Below are positions 1 through 7,072 of a stretch of DNA of 10,468 bases, one piece after another. The notes below the pieces were generated by a model. It was not told the DNA's origin. It saw nothing but the letters and a program-made list of their open reading frames with translations, and ran no database searches. The DNA is taken from the NCBI GenBank assembly GCA_946549155.1, contig CAMNQN010000118.1, positions 1-10,468 of the forward strand. Reading direction: 5' to 3'. Numbering within the stretch: the stretch's first letter is position 1; every line of letters starts with the position of its first letter. Position numbers and translations under genes: made by a program. This stretch comes from an uncultured Lachnospiraceae bacterium (lineage in GTDB: Bacteria; Bacillota; Clostridia; Lachnospirales; Lachnospiraceae).

Positions 1-3
1 GGA

Positions 4-65
4 GCAGTTTTCCAGAGGCATCTGCCCGCCCGGCTCCGTCTTTTCCTGCGTCCTCCCAATTAACA
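4..65 (+). repeat. Left copy of a 62-bp inverted repeat shared with the right window edge
   Basis: Positions 4-65 match the reverse complement of 10407-10468 at 57 of 62 positions without gaps. The outermost 28 bases (4-31) are identical. Mismatches fall at 32, 35 and 55-57, and the match resumes over AATTAACA (58-65) before ending. The similarity may continue beyond the left edge, but the right copy ends at the window boundary so this cannot be judged. The copy lies 24 bases before the likely -35 box of trmB. No transposase or clear strong hairpin accompanies it (only a 4-bp CAGA/TCTG stem). It could be one end of a larger dispersed element, a shared upstream regulatory segment, or a multicopy intergenic repeat. 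The repeat itself is certain; its nature is not. Confidence 0.9.
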
Positions 66-89
66 AAACACAAACATTCTGACTTATGC

Positions 90-118
90 TTGCATTGGCA
101 ACATCTCTTATGTTAAAT
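90..118 (+). promoter_or_regulatory. Putative sigma-A promoter of trmB
   Basis: A TTGCAT -35 candidate (90-95) and a TTAAAT -10 candidate (113-118) are separated by 17 bases. The -10 matches the consensus at only 4 of 6 positions, so the call is tentative. It would give a leader of roughly 60 bases before trmB. Confidence 0.4.
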
Positions 119-140
119 TAGAGAAAATTGCCTGGAAGCA

Positions 141-159
141 TCCTGCTCCCATTGCAGGA
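141..159 (+). promoter_or_regulatory. Small hairpin in the trmB leader
   Basis: TCCTGC (141-146) and GCAGGA (154-159) form a perfect 6-bp stem with a 7-base loop. It ends 12 bases before the AAGG of the trmB ribosome binding site. There is no T tract, so it is not a terminator. It may protect the 5' end or tune translation, or it may be chance. Confidence 0.3.
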
Positions 160-184
160 ATAAATAAAGAAAGGAATGGATTTT

Positions 185-853
185 ATGCGCTTACGAAACA
201 TCCCCGGTTCCCGGGAAGCCATTGCAGCCAGTGAGTATGTGGTGCAGGAAGAGGATATGCGAAAAAAACGGGGGAATTGGCGGGAGGTTTTTGGCAATGA
301 CCAGCCCCTGTACATTGAAGTGGGTATGGGAAAAGGGCGGTTTATTACAGAACTGGCCCAGACCTGTCCGGAGCGTAATTTTGTGGGAATTGAGAAGTAT
401 TCCAGCGTACTGCTGCGGGCCTTGGAGAAGCGGGCGCAGCTGCCGGATCTGAAAAACCTTTATTTCCTGCGCATGGAGGCGGAGGACCTTCCGGAAGTCT
501 TTGGGGAAAATGAGGTGGATGGCATCTACCTGAACTTTTCCGATCCCTGGCCCAAGGACCGCCACGCCAAGCGCCGCCTGCCCAGCAAGGAATTTCTGGC
601 CCGCTATCACCAGATTTTAAAGCCGCAAGGACGGGTGGAATTTAAGACAGACAACCGGGCCCTCTTTGATTTCGCGCTGGAACAGGCAAAGGAAGCCGGG
701 TGGAGCATCGACGCATTTACCTACGACCTGCATCACACACCTGAAATGATGGAGGGAAATGTAATGACGGAATACGAGGAACGTTTTTCAGCCCGGGGAA
801 ATCCCATCCACAAGGTGATTCTCCACAGGGAATTCACCATACCGGACAGATAG
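185..853 (+). CDS. trmB: tRNA (guanine-N7-)-methyltransferase TrmB
   Basis: TrmB transfers a methyl group from S-adenosylmethionine to N7 of guanine 46 in the variable loop of many tRNAs and acts in the cytoplasm. The 222-residue length fits bacterial TrmB. The SAM-binding loop EVGMGKG lies at residues 45-51, followed by the acidic strand end VGIEK (67-71). The family signature NFSDPWPKDRHAKRR covers 117-131, TDN lies at 155-157, and the C-terminal substrate-binding motif TEYEERF at 195-201. I chose the ATG at 185 (MRLRNIPGS) over the in-frame ATG at 176. GAAAGG (169-174) sits 10 bases before 185 but almost touches 176, and TrmB proteins usually begin MRxRxKP-like. The small ORF at 1001 follows on the same strand and may be co-transcribed. 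Identification is firm. Confidence 0.96.
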   Translation: MRLRNIPGSREAIAASEYVVQEEDMRKKRGNWREVFGNDQPLYIEVGMGKGRFITELAQTCPERNFVGIEKYSSVLLRALEKRAQLPDLKNLYFLRMEAEDLPEVFGENEVDGIYLNFSDPWPKDRHAKRRLPSKEFLARYHQILKPQGRVEFKTDNRALFDFALEQAKEAGWSIDAFTYDLHHTPEMMEGNVMTEYEERFSARGNPIHKVILHREFTIPDR

Positions 854-1000
854 CCATACCTGCTTCCGCCGGACACACACCCTGTAAAACGCATCGTTTC
901 CGGCCGGACCACTACGCCCCGATCCAAAAGACGCAAAAGCCTGCAGGCAGCATATATATGTATAAAGATACATACCGCAGCCTGAAAGGAGGCCCTGCGC

Positions 1001-1147
1001 TTGATCCGCAAAAACAAGTTACAGGAAAAACTCTATCTCGCCACATATGATAAGCCCGGCCTGAACCGCCGGGCTTATCGTGTCAAAAAGTCTTTCGACG
1101 AAGTGAAAAAAGCACTCCAGGGAAAGGAGAAGGAAAAAAAGCCCTGA
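1001..1147 (+). CDS. Small basic protein, 48 aa, TTG start, function unknown
   Basis: I do not recognise this protein. A TTG codon at 1001 is preceded by a perfect AAAGGAGG (985-992) with 8-base spacing, the strongest Shine-Dalgarno sequence of the left half of the window. The reading frame runs 48 codons to TGA at 1145-1147. The product begins MIRKNKLQEKLYLATYDKPG and ends KGKEKEKKP-like (lysine/glutamate rich), so it is strongly basic. It has no signal peptide, membrane segment or cysteine. It lies 147 bases after trmB on the same strand and converges on the AI-2E-family gene. Its middle codes for a perfect 12-bp hairpin (1049-1079), and its 3' end overlaps the likely terminator of the convergent gene. 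The ribosome binding site and open frame are what I see; that it is a real conserved protein is inference. Confidence 0.62.
   Translation: MIRKNKLQEKLYLATYDKPGLNRRAYRVKKSFDEVKKALQGKEKEKKP
1049..1079. repeat. Perfect 12-bp inverted repeat (hairpin) inside the small ORF
   Basis: GATAAGCCCGGC (1049-1060) and its exact complement GCCGGGCTTATC (1068-1079) flank a 7-base loop. Neither strand has a T tract after it, so a standard intrinsic terminator is unlikely. It lies inside the coding sequence at about codons 17-27 and could pause or protect the transcript. It could instead belong to an RNA that the small ORF only happens to overlap. Confidence 0.7.
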
Positions 1148-1173
1148 CCCTCCCGTCTCAAAATCGCGCAGGG
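1134..1173 (-). terminator. Likely terminator of the AI-2E-family gene
   Basis: Read on the minus strand just after the stop at 1188, CCCTG (1173-1169) can pair with CAGGG (1146-1142), followed by C and seven T (1140-1134). The loop is long (22 bases) and the stem short, so efficiency is uncertain. The T tract is the antisense of the lysine codons at the end of the 48-aa ORF. Confidence 0.45.
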
Positions 1174-1187
1174 AAATACCGCTTTCC

Positions 1188-2423
1188 TCAAAGCTCATCC
1201 AGCGAAACATTCTTCTTCGCCAGCCGGTACTGCATATACTGCTCCGCCAGATAGCCCAGAATCGCCACCACCGGAACCCCTAAGAACATCCCCAGCACAC
1301 CAAAGAATTTGCCGCCGATGGTGATGGCGAAAATAATCCAGATGGACTTCATGCCGGTGGAATTTCCAAGAAGCTTCGGCCCCAGGATCAATCCGTCGAA
1401 CTGCTGCAGGCAGAGTATCATCACGGCAAAAATCACAGCCTTCACCGGATTAATACACAGGATAATCACAATTCCCGGAATCGCTCCGATAAACGGTCCG
1501 AAATAGGGAATCATATTCGTCACCCCCACCACTACGCTGATCAGCAGCACGTAGGGCAGCCGCAATATGGTCATCAAAATCGCGCACAGCACACCAATAA
1601 TGAAGGAATCCACCATCTTACTGATCAGATACCTGCTGCAGATTTTATTGCATTCCCACAGAATTTCTCTTGTGTGGGCAATTTTTTTCTTCGGGATAAA
1701 AGCATAGAGCACAACCTTAACCATACGCAGCAGCGACTTTTTCCCGTAAAGCATATATACCGACACAATCAGCGCAATCAGGAAATTTCCCAGCCAGGAC
1801 ACCACGGAAACCGAGGCCGTGTACAGCACCGGTATCAGTTCTCCCGCAACATTCTTAAGCCCGGTCACCAGATCCGTCTGAGTATCCTCCAGCATATTCG
1901 TGATGGAGGAAAAATCCACCGTGGGGAACTCCTTCTGAAGGTAAGCCAGAAAATCAATCAGATATTTATACACCGTGGGAATATAATTTATCAGATCCAC
2001 CAGATTCCGCACCATCTCCGGCAGAACATAAATCAGAATCGTGATAATCATCCCCAGCCCCAACAGGTAAACAATCAGCATGGAAAGCACCAGGCTGACC
2101 TTTTCCTGCAGCTTCGGCCACTGTCTGCGAAGCAGCCGCTGAACGTATTTTACAAAAGGGTTCAGAATGTACGCAATCAGCAGCGCGATCAGAAACGGCC
2201 CCACCGCCCGGAACAGTCCGCCCAGAAAGGCTTTCGTCTCGTTAAAAGAAATAATGGCCTTGATGGCCACCGCGCAGGCCATCACCAGCACAAAGGTGTA
2301 GATACATACCGTAAAATACTGATCGTTTTTTATAAACTTCTGATTCTCTCCGGGAGGTGTAGCATGCCGCATGGTTTCTCCGCGGCCCGCTGGCTTTCCC
2401 GCCTCATTCTTTGGTTCTCCCAT
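1188..2423 (-). CDS. AI-2E transporter / PerM family membrane protein
   Basis: This is an integral membrane protein of the AI-2E exporter-like family (PF01594, formerly UPF0118; B. subtilis YtvI/YueF and E. coli PerM/TqsA relatives). Members are usually about 350-400 residues with around eight membrane segments; this one has 411. Known or proposed roles vary between autoinducer-2 export and ion or antiport activity, so the substrate is open. Hydrophobic segments lie near residues 37-60, 70-88, 109-134, 210-226, 272-287, 289-325, 328-348 and 361-392. Family motifs are NMIPYFGPFIGAIPG (303-317), ILGPKLLGNSTG (346-357) and GVLGMFLGVPVVAIL (375-389). The soluble stretch at 135-205 is the usual extracytoplasmic region. 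The ATG at 2423 is preferred to 2441: GGAGAGG lies 9 bases before it, while 2441 has no ribosome binding site. A third ATG, at codon 18, is possible. Confidence 0.9.
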   Translation of the reverse strand: MGEPKNEAGKPAGRGETMRHATPPGENQKFIKNDQYFTVCIYTFVLVMACAVAIKAIISFNETKAFLGGLFRAVGPFLIALLIAYILNPFVKYVQRLLRRQWPKLQEKVSLVLSMLIVYLLGLGMIITILIYVLPEMVRNLVDLINYIPTVYKYLIDFLAYLQKEFPTVDFSSITNMLEDTQTDLVTGLKNVAGELIPVLYTASVSVVSWLGNFLIALIVSVYMLYGKKSLLRMVKVVLYAFIPKKKIAHTREILWECNKICSRYLISKMVDSFIIGVLCAILMTILRLPYVLLISVVVGVTNMIPYFGPFIGAIPGIVIILCINPVKAVIFAVMILCLQQFDGLILGPKLLGNSTGMKSIWIIFAITIGGKFFGVLGMFLGVPVVAILGYLAEQYMQYRLAKKNVSLDEL

Positions 2424-2459
2424 TTCACATAACCTCTCCATTTTATTCGTTTATTATCT

Positions 2460-2488
2460 ATTATAAAATCAATATTCTCCCTCCGCAA
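2460..2488 (-). promoter_or_regulatory. Putative promoter of the AI-2E-family gene
   Basis: On the minus strand a perfect TATAAT (2465-2460) lies 17 bases after TTGCGG (2488-2483), a weak -35 with 3 of 6 matches. The implied transcript start near 2453 leaves a leader of about 30 bases. This supports the start codon at 2423 rather than 2441. Confidence 0.45.
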
Positions 2489-2531
2489 GAAAAATTCCAA
2501 TAAAAAAATCTAAAAATTTTCAAAAAAGGGG

Positions 2532-2560
2532 TTGCAATTCTCTTCGTTTTATATTATAAT
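2532..2560 (+). promoter_or_regulatory. Strong sigma-A promoter of tRNA-Lys
   Basis: TTGCAA (2532-2537), a 17-base spacer and a perfect TATAAT (2555-2560) sit in an AT-rich stretch. Transcription would start near 2567, about 20 bases before the mature tRNA. This arrangement is typical of a stable-RNA promoter. Confidence 0.85.
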
Positions 2561-2587
2561 CATTTTTGTTCGTTGGAAATGCGATAC

Positions 2588-2660
2588 GCGCCTTTAGCTC
2601 AGTTGGTAGAGCACCTGACTCTTAATCAGGGTGTCCAGGGTTCGAGCCCCTGAAGGCGCA
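2588..2660 (+). tRNA. tRNA-Lys, anticodon CUU
   Basis: A complete 73-base cloverleaf. The acceptor stem is GCGCCTT (2588-2594) paired with AAGGCGC (2653-2659), with discriminator A2660. The D arm contains AGCTCAGTTGGTAGAGC. The anticodon stem CCTGA/TCAGG (2614-2618, 2626-2630) holds loop CTCTTAA, with anticodon CTT at 2621-2623. The T arm contains GGTTCGAGCCC. The 3' CCA is not encoded and must be added after transcription. It reads AAG codons. It stands alone with its own promoter and terminator and is not part of a tRNA cluster. Confidence 0.97.
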
Positions 2661-2663
2661 TTC

Positions 2664-2712
2664 AAAGTACTGATTTTGCTGACATATGAGCAGTGGGGTC
2701 GGTGCTTTTTTT
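2664..2712 (+). terminator. Intrinsic terminator of tRNA-Lys
   Basis: AAAGTACTGA (2664-2673) pairs with TCGGTGCTTT (2699-2708) in a 10-bp stem with two G-U pairs. The long loop contains a small inner TGCT/AGCA stem. Seven T (2706-2712) follow. It starts four bases after the mature tRNA end. Confidence 0.8.
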
Positions 2713-2801
2713 ATGTACAAATCTGACTGCCGCCGTGGAAAGAAAGCTGCTTATACGGCTTCCCACCCACAGTCACCATTTTCCAAAGGAGGAAGCACCC
2801 C

Positions 2802-4301
2802 ATGAGTGAAGCACTGACAAGCTTTCAGGAATATCTGAAAAAAATGAATTATTACCGCCGGGTCATCTCTCTTCTTGACTGGGACATGTACACCCAGACC
2901 CCCCGGAAGGGATATGAAGGGATGGCCGACGCGTTTTCCTACTTCAGCACAGAATATTTCACGCTGGCCACATCCAGGGAGCTGGAAGATCTGCTGGATA
3001 AGCTGTCCCGGCAGGAGGAGTTCGACCAGCTCTCCCCGGTGATGAGCTACACGGTCCGCACCATGAAACGGGATATGGAAAGGGACAAACGAATCCCCAA
3101 AGATTTCTTCACCGCCCTGGTGGACGCCCAAAGCGCGTCCCGGCAGGCCTGGCAGGATGCCAAGCAGGCAGCGGATTTTTCCCTCTTTGCCCCCCATCTG
3201 GAAAAAATGATCGAGATGACTGCAAAGAAATGCGCCTACACGGATCCCGGCAGGGAGGTTTACGAAGTGCTTCTGGACCAGTACGAGGAGGGAATGGATT
3301 CCGCCACCATTGACCGGATCTTCGAAGAGCTGAAGGAAGGACTGCTTCCCCTGGTATCCCAAATCCTGGCCGCACCCCAGCCGGATTCTGACCGTTTCCG
3401 GGGCCCCCATAACTGCAATGCCCAGAAAGAAGTGCAGGACCTTCTTCTGCGCTATATCGGCTTCTCCCACGATGCAGGCGTCACCGGAGAAAGTGAACAT
3501 CCCTTCACCATGGGATTTTCCAACGGCGATGTGCGCATCACCAACCATTTCCGGGAGGACGATGCCATCTCCGCCATGTTTTCCGCCATCCACGAGGGCG
3601 GCCACGCCATCTTTGAACAGAACGTAAGCCCGGACTGCCAGGGAACTCCCGCGGAGGACTGCTGTTACATGGGCATCCACGAAAGCCAGTCCCGCTTCTA
3701 TGAAAATATTCTGGGCAGGAATAAAAACTTCTGGATACCGGTGTACCCAAAGATTCAAAAGCTCCTTCCCGCATTCCAGGATATCACTCTGGAGGACTTT
3801 TACCAGGAGATCAACCATGTGCAAAACAGCTTCATCCGCACGGATGCGGACGAGGTAACCTACTGCCTGCATATCATCCTCCGCTACGAGATCGAGAAGG
3901 CTATTTTCCGGGATCATGTCCCTGTATCCGGGCTCCCGGCCCTCTGGAATCAAAAAATGCAGGAATACCTGCATATCACTCCCTCCAACGATGCGGAAGG
4001 CATTCTGCAGGACATGCACTGGTCCGCCGGGGACTTCGGCTACTTCCCCTCCTACCTGTTGGGAAGCATCTACGACGGCATGTTCCTGAATGCCCTGGAG
4101 GAGGAGCTGGGCAGCGTAGACAAGCTGCTGGCCAACGGTGAAATCCTCTCCATCACCAGGTGGCTGAAGGAAAACATCCACCAATACGGCAGCCTGCGCC
4201 TTCCTAAGGAAGTTATCGCCTCCGTCTGCCATAAAGAGCTGTCCGCAAAACCGCTGCTGGACTACTTCCGAAAAAAATACACCGAAGTCTATCATCTGTA
4301 G
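2802..4301 (+). CDS. Carboxypeptidase M32 (thermostable carboxypeptidase 1 family)
   Basis: This is a cytoplasmic metallocarboxypeptidase of peptidase family M32, which removes C-terminal amino acids from peptides. The 499-residue length is typical of the family. The zinc motif HEGGH lies at residues 264-268. The third ligand glutamate (E294) is in HESQSR at 293-298, 30 residues after the first histidine, the spacing seen in Pyrococcus furiosus carboxypeptidase. Other family blocks are SFIRTDADEVTYCLHIILRY, FRDHVPVSGLPALWNQKMQEY and MHWSAGDFGYFPSYLLGSIY, typical of the catalytic-groove helices. There is no signal peptide. The start at 2802 has AAAGGAGG (2785-2792) 9 bases upstream. It follows the tRNA-Lys terminator by 89 bases; I found no convincing promoter in that gap. 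The role is probably peptide recycling, and substrate preference cannot be read from the sequence. Confidence 0.96.
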   Translation: MSEALTSFQEYLKKMNYYRRVISLLDWDMYTQTPRKGYEGMADAFSYFSTEYFTLATSRELEDLLDKLSRQEEFDQLSPVMSYTVRTMKRDMERDKRIPKDFFTALVDAQSASRQAWQDAKQAADFSLFAPHLEKMIEMTAKKCAYTDPGREVYEVLLDQYEEGMDSATIDRIFEELKEGLLPLVSQILAAPQPDSDRFRGPHNCNAQKEVQDLLLRYIGFSHDAGVTGESEHPFTMGFSNGDVRITNHFREDDAISAMFSAIHEGGHAIFEQNVSPDCQGTPAEDCCYMGIHESQSRFYENILGRNKNFWIPVYPKIQKLLPAFQDITLEDFYQEINHVQNSFIRTDADEVTYCLHIILRYEIEKAIFRDHVPVSGLPALWNQKMQEYLHITPSNDAEGILQDMHWSAGDFGYFPSYLLGSIYDGMFLNALEEELGSVDKLLANGEILSITRWLKENIHQYGSLRLPKEVIASVCHKELSAKPLLDYFRKKYTEVYHL

Positions 4302-4356
4302 TACAAGAAATCCCCGGACGGTCTTTGCGCATTTTCTGCGCCGCCGCCCGGGGGAT
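4301..4356 (-). terminator. Possible terminator of the HD-GYP gene, in the convergent gap
   Basis: ATCCCCGG (4310-4317) pairs with CC-GGGG-AT (4348-4356, one bulged G) and encloses a second stem GCGCA/TGCGC (4327-4331, 4336-4340). Read on the minus strand, the structure is followed by TTTCTTGT, a weak T tract. It fills the 59-base gap between two convergent stop codons. It may also stop carboxypeptidase transcripts, although the plus strand lacks a T run. Confidence 0.4.
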
Positions 4357-4360
4357 ACGA

Positions 4361-6271
4361 TTACTGCTCCGGCCGGATACTGCGATACCGGAAAAACGCC
4401 TGATAATAAAGCTCCTCTCTCTTTTTCGTAATCAGTTCTCCAATTTCTTTCCGCAATTCTTCCTGCTCAAACAGCTCCACCAGTTCCGGATGATACTGCA
4501 CCCCGGCGCCCCTTCTTAACTCCTCCAGCAAAAGCTCAAACGTTTTCTCCCTGCTGTAAGCCCGCCCCACCGCGTCTGTGGCCGCATCGATACAGTCGCC
4601 GCAGGTAATAATCTGATAAAGAATCGCGTTGGGCGTGTCCTTAAAATGAACTCCCTGAGGATATCCGCCCTCCTCGTTGTACCAAAGATGATGATACAGG
4701 GCCGCCTCCGCGTACTCCCTGGTGGAAGCATACTCCCCCAGCATCCGGTATCCTGCCTCCGCGTGAAAACGGATAAGCTTAAATTCATTTGGGAACGGCC
4801 GCCGGTTATACAAATTTATGGTGTCTGAAAACATCATTTTCCCCGCGTCGTGCAGTAAGGCATTTTCAGACAGAAACTCCTGGATTTCCTGTCTGGAGGC
4901 CCGGATTTCCTCCAGGCTGCCGCAGCCCTTTACCCCAAGCAGAAGCTTTGGCTTCCACTGAAACACCGCCTCTAAAATCGCCTGGGAAATCAGCTTCACC
5001 ATGCAGGAATGTACATAGAGGGTGGGTTGGGTAGCCACCAGCAGATTCTCATAGAAGCTGCGAAAAGAAATCCCTCCCTCCAGCTCCAGATAATCCTCAA
5101 GGAGATAACTCGTATAACGCTGAAGCGTCACATAGGTTCCCTCATCCAGAGGCTGGTCTATGTAGTGAAAGGCATCCCCCGCCGCCTTATTCAGAAAATC
5201 CCTCTCCTGTTCCAGATACTCCGGATGCTTCTTGCATAACTCCTGGGCAAAAGCCACTGCCAGCAGATTTGCATCCATATTGCACTTATCGTAGGCCGTG
5301 GAGTCCCTGGAGGCATGCCAGTCTTTATAGGTCTGCATAACCTCCTCAAAGCCTATCTCTCCCTGGTAAAACCGGATCACAGCTTTGGAGGCCTGGGCCG
5401 CCTCCAGAGTGGACCGGTAATTATCCGGATGCTGTCTTATATACTCCATCTCATAATCCGCCGCCCGGTGCAGATCCTCCAAAATATCCTCCGGCACCTT
5501 CTCCCAGTACAGAAATTCATGCACCAGGCACCAAAAATTGTACACTGAAAAAATATGATATTCCCAGTCGATGTCCGGGCTGGTTCTCTTAAGCTCCGGC
5601 CTGGAAAGCAGCGCGGCGCACTCCCGATAGGACTCCACCTGACGGCGGATCAGCGCCTCATCATAATAAGAACGCTCATATCCGGTGGCCCGAAACAGCT
5701 GCATCTTAATCAATTCCTCCCGGCTCTCCACCGAAAGGCTTCCAAACAGCTCCACATCCTCCAGATAGGCCCGCCCCTTGTCCGCGCATTTCAGGATGCG
5801 CTGCCGATAGGGCCCCGCCACCTCCTCCGTCAGCATTCCCCGGTCGTAAACCAGTGCCACATTGTAGCACAGAGTCAGTTGGCGGTAAAGACAGTGAATC
5901 TGTTTTTCCAAACCCTCCCGTTCCTTTTCTCTCACATACCTGGCCCGGTAATAAGCCTCCAGCGCGTCAGTCACCATCAGCGCCAGACGGGTATCCACCG
6001 TCTCCAGCATCCCGGTATCCGCCAGATTATCGGAGAACTCCATCAGTTCCTCCGCCAGCTTCCCATCCATCTCCTCCGGATTTTCCAGCCAGGCATATAC
6101 CTGCCGTTCCAGCAGTCCCCGGTTCTCCTCAAAAAGCTCCCTAATCCGAAGAAAATTATTTTGAAGCAGCGCGTAAAAGCGTTCCGCGCTGACCCCTTTC
6201 TCTCTGGGCGGAATGGACAGATGCCGAATCAGCCGGCTGCGTTCCAGATACTCCCAAAAAAGCTTCCTCAT
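4361..6271 (-). CDS. Protein with C-terminal HD-GYP-type phosphohydrolase domain
   Basis: The last ~220 of 636 residues look like an HD-GYP domain, the class that includes cyclic-di-GMP phosphodiesterases. Visible landmarks are H421 (HSCMV), the HD pair H474-D475 in HDAGK (474-478), H503 in FHAEAGYRML, H527-H528 in HHLWYN with GGYP at 535-538 (the GYP motif), GDCIDAATDAVGRAY, and the closing VQYHPELVELF. All histidines expected for the metal site appear present, so an active enzyme is plausible. The N-terminal ~400 residues are almost entirely helical, rich in Glu, Arg, Leu and Tyr. They show no receiver, PAS, GGDEF or membrane segment I can recognise and may be a helical-repeat sensor or partner-binding region. 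GAGGAG lies 5 bases before the ATG. The PLC-like gene lies 56 bases upstream on the same strand, so the two are probably one operon. Cyclic-di-GMP as substrate is inference. Confidence 0.85.
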   Translation of the reverse strand: MRKLFWEYLERSRLIRHLSIPPREKGVSAERFYALLQNNFLRIRELFEENRGLLERQVYAWLENPEEMDGKLAEELMEFSDNLADTGMLETVDTRLALMVTDALEAYYRARYVREKEREGLEKQIHCLYRQLTLCYNVALVYDRGMLTEEVAGPYRQRILKCADKGRAYLEDVELFGSLSVESREELIKMQLFRATGYERSYYDEALIRRQVESYRECAALLSRPELKRTSPDIDWEYHIFSVYNFWCLVHEFLYWEKVPEDILEDLHRAADYEMEYIRQHPDNYRSTLEAAQASKAVIRFYQGEIGFEEVMQTYKDWHASRDSTAYDKCNMDANLLAVAFAQELCKKHPEYLEQERDFLNKAAGDAFHYIDQPLDEGTYVTLQRYTSYLLEDYLELEGGISFRSFYENLLVATQPTLYVHSCMVKLISQAILEAVFQWKPKLLLGVKGCGSLEEIRASRQEIQEFLSENALLHDAGKMMFSDTINLYNRRPFPNEFKLIRFHAEAGYRMLGEYASTREYAEAALYHHLWYNEEGGYPQGVHFKDTPNAILYQIITCGDCIDAATDAVGRAYSREKTFELLLEELRRGAGVQYHPELVELFEQEELRKEIGELITKKREELYYQAFFRYRSIRPEQ

Positions 6272-6327
6272 ACTTTCTCCTCATCCTGATACAAACGGTC
6301 TGGCTCAGACAGTCTTTTCCTTCCGCT

Positions 6328-6861
6328 TCACTCCAGCTTCGTAGCCACCATCCACTGCCATACCGCCATCACTGTAGTATATATATAGTAGCAGTCATCC
6401 TGAATCCCCTTCGTTCGGTCCATGTAAAGGGCATGGCGGGCCTCAAGCCAATATTTCAGCTTCCGGTCCACCTGCGGTATCCTCCAGGGATTCCCCTCCA
6501 GCGCCCGCTTCACAATGTCGTGCAGCGCGATCTCATATTTCACATGATCCCTGCTGCTGTACCCAAACTCCGGATTATGGGGCTGGGAAAAGGAATCCGT
6601 CAGGTAATGAAACACTATACCCGCCCTGTGCCACCACCACCAGGTATCCCGATAGGGTTTATCCAGAAATTCCACAATCTCCCGTTTCCGGCACTCATAG
6701 CTGTGCCCGTTGGCGAAATGTTCCTTCCTTCTTCCCAGATACGTAAAACGATTATAGTCCGGTTCAATATTTCCCAGACGAAATGCCGCTTTCTTCCATC
6801 TTCCAATATTCAAATTTTCCGTCATCGCTCTGGCCAACGCATTATGATCTCTTGTCTGCAT
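6328..6861 (-). CDS. Short zinc-dependent phospholipase C-like protein without signal peptide
   Basis: The 177-residue sequence carries the ligand pattern of the zinc phospholipase C / P1 nuclease fold (PF00882). H85-x3-D89-x5-H95-x10-H106-x3-E110 (HYLTD, SQPHN, DHVKYE) closely matches the H-x3-D-x5-H-x11-H-x3-E arrangement of Bacillus and Clostridium phospholipase C. D35 (EPDYN) and H53 (NGHSYE) fit the remaining metal ligands, and H6 may supply the N-terminal histidine. Secreted phospholipases C place a Trp at the mature N-terminus after signal cleavage. Here there is no signal peptide, so the protein should stay in the cytosol and its first-site ligand set may differ. A run of four Trp at 74-77 is unusual. 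GGGAGG lies 5 bases before the ATG. It is the first gene of a likely operon with the HD-GYP gene. The substrate is unknown: phospholipid, phosphoester and nucleic acid are all possible. Confidence 0.8.
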   Translation of the reverse strand: MQTRDHNALARAMTENLNIGRWKKAAFRLGNIEPDYNRFTYLGRRKEHFANGHSYECRKREIVEFLDKPYRDTWWWWHRAGIVFHYLTDSFSQPHNPEFGYSSRDHVKYEIALHDIVKRALEGNPWRIPQVDRKLKYWLEARHALYMDRTKGIQDDCYYIYTTVMAVWQWMVATKLE

Positions 6862-6898
6862 ATCTGCCTCCCGGATTCTAGATTGATATTCTTTTCCA

Positions 6899-6927
6899 AT
6901 TATAACGCAAAATTCATTTTCTGCACA
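6899..6927 (-). promoter_or_regulatory. Putative promoter of the PLC-like / HD-GYP operon
   Basis: On the minus strand a perfect TATAAT (6904-6899) lies 17 bases after TGTGCA (6927-6922), a poor -35. The start site would be near 6892, about 30 bases before the ATG. A TTGACG further upstream is too distant to pair with this -10 box. Confidence 0.45.
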
Positions 6928-7072
6928 ATTACTTTTACATTTTTCGTCAAACTATCAGTTTTCTTTTCTAATTTATGCACTATTCAAATGTCAACCTCTA
7001 TTTCGACTTTTTCTCCAAAATTCCCCAAATTATCACAATTCACAAAACGCCTGTTCTTAAATTAATCCCCCA

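Noticed and set aside
4..65. Terminal inverted repeats of a transposon carrying the whole window
   Set aside because: The segment between holds ordinary chromosomal genes with no transposase or integrase, and no target-site duplication can be seen. The repeat is kept, but not the composite-transposon reading.
1674..2432. A 252-codon plus-strand frame inside the AI-2E-family gene
   Set aside because: The product is His/Gln/Asn rich with no known fold, while the minus strand gives a complete membrane protein with family motifs.
2751..4295. A 514-codon open frame antisense to the carboxypeptidase gene
   Set aside because: The plus strand codes a full M32 enzyme with all catalytic motifs and a good ribosome binding site. 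The antisense product matches no family I know and has no ribosome binding site. Its openness follows from the codon bias of the real gene.
5555..6289. A 244-codon plus-strand frame opposite the HD-GYP gene
   Set aside because: It overlaps the well-supported minus-strand gene, has a Pro/His/Leu-biased composition and lacks a ribosome binding site.
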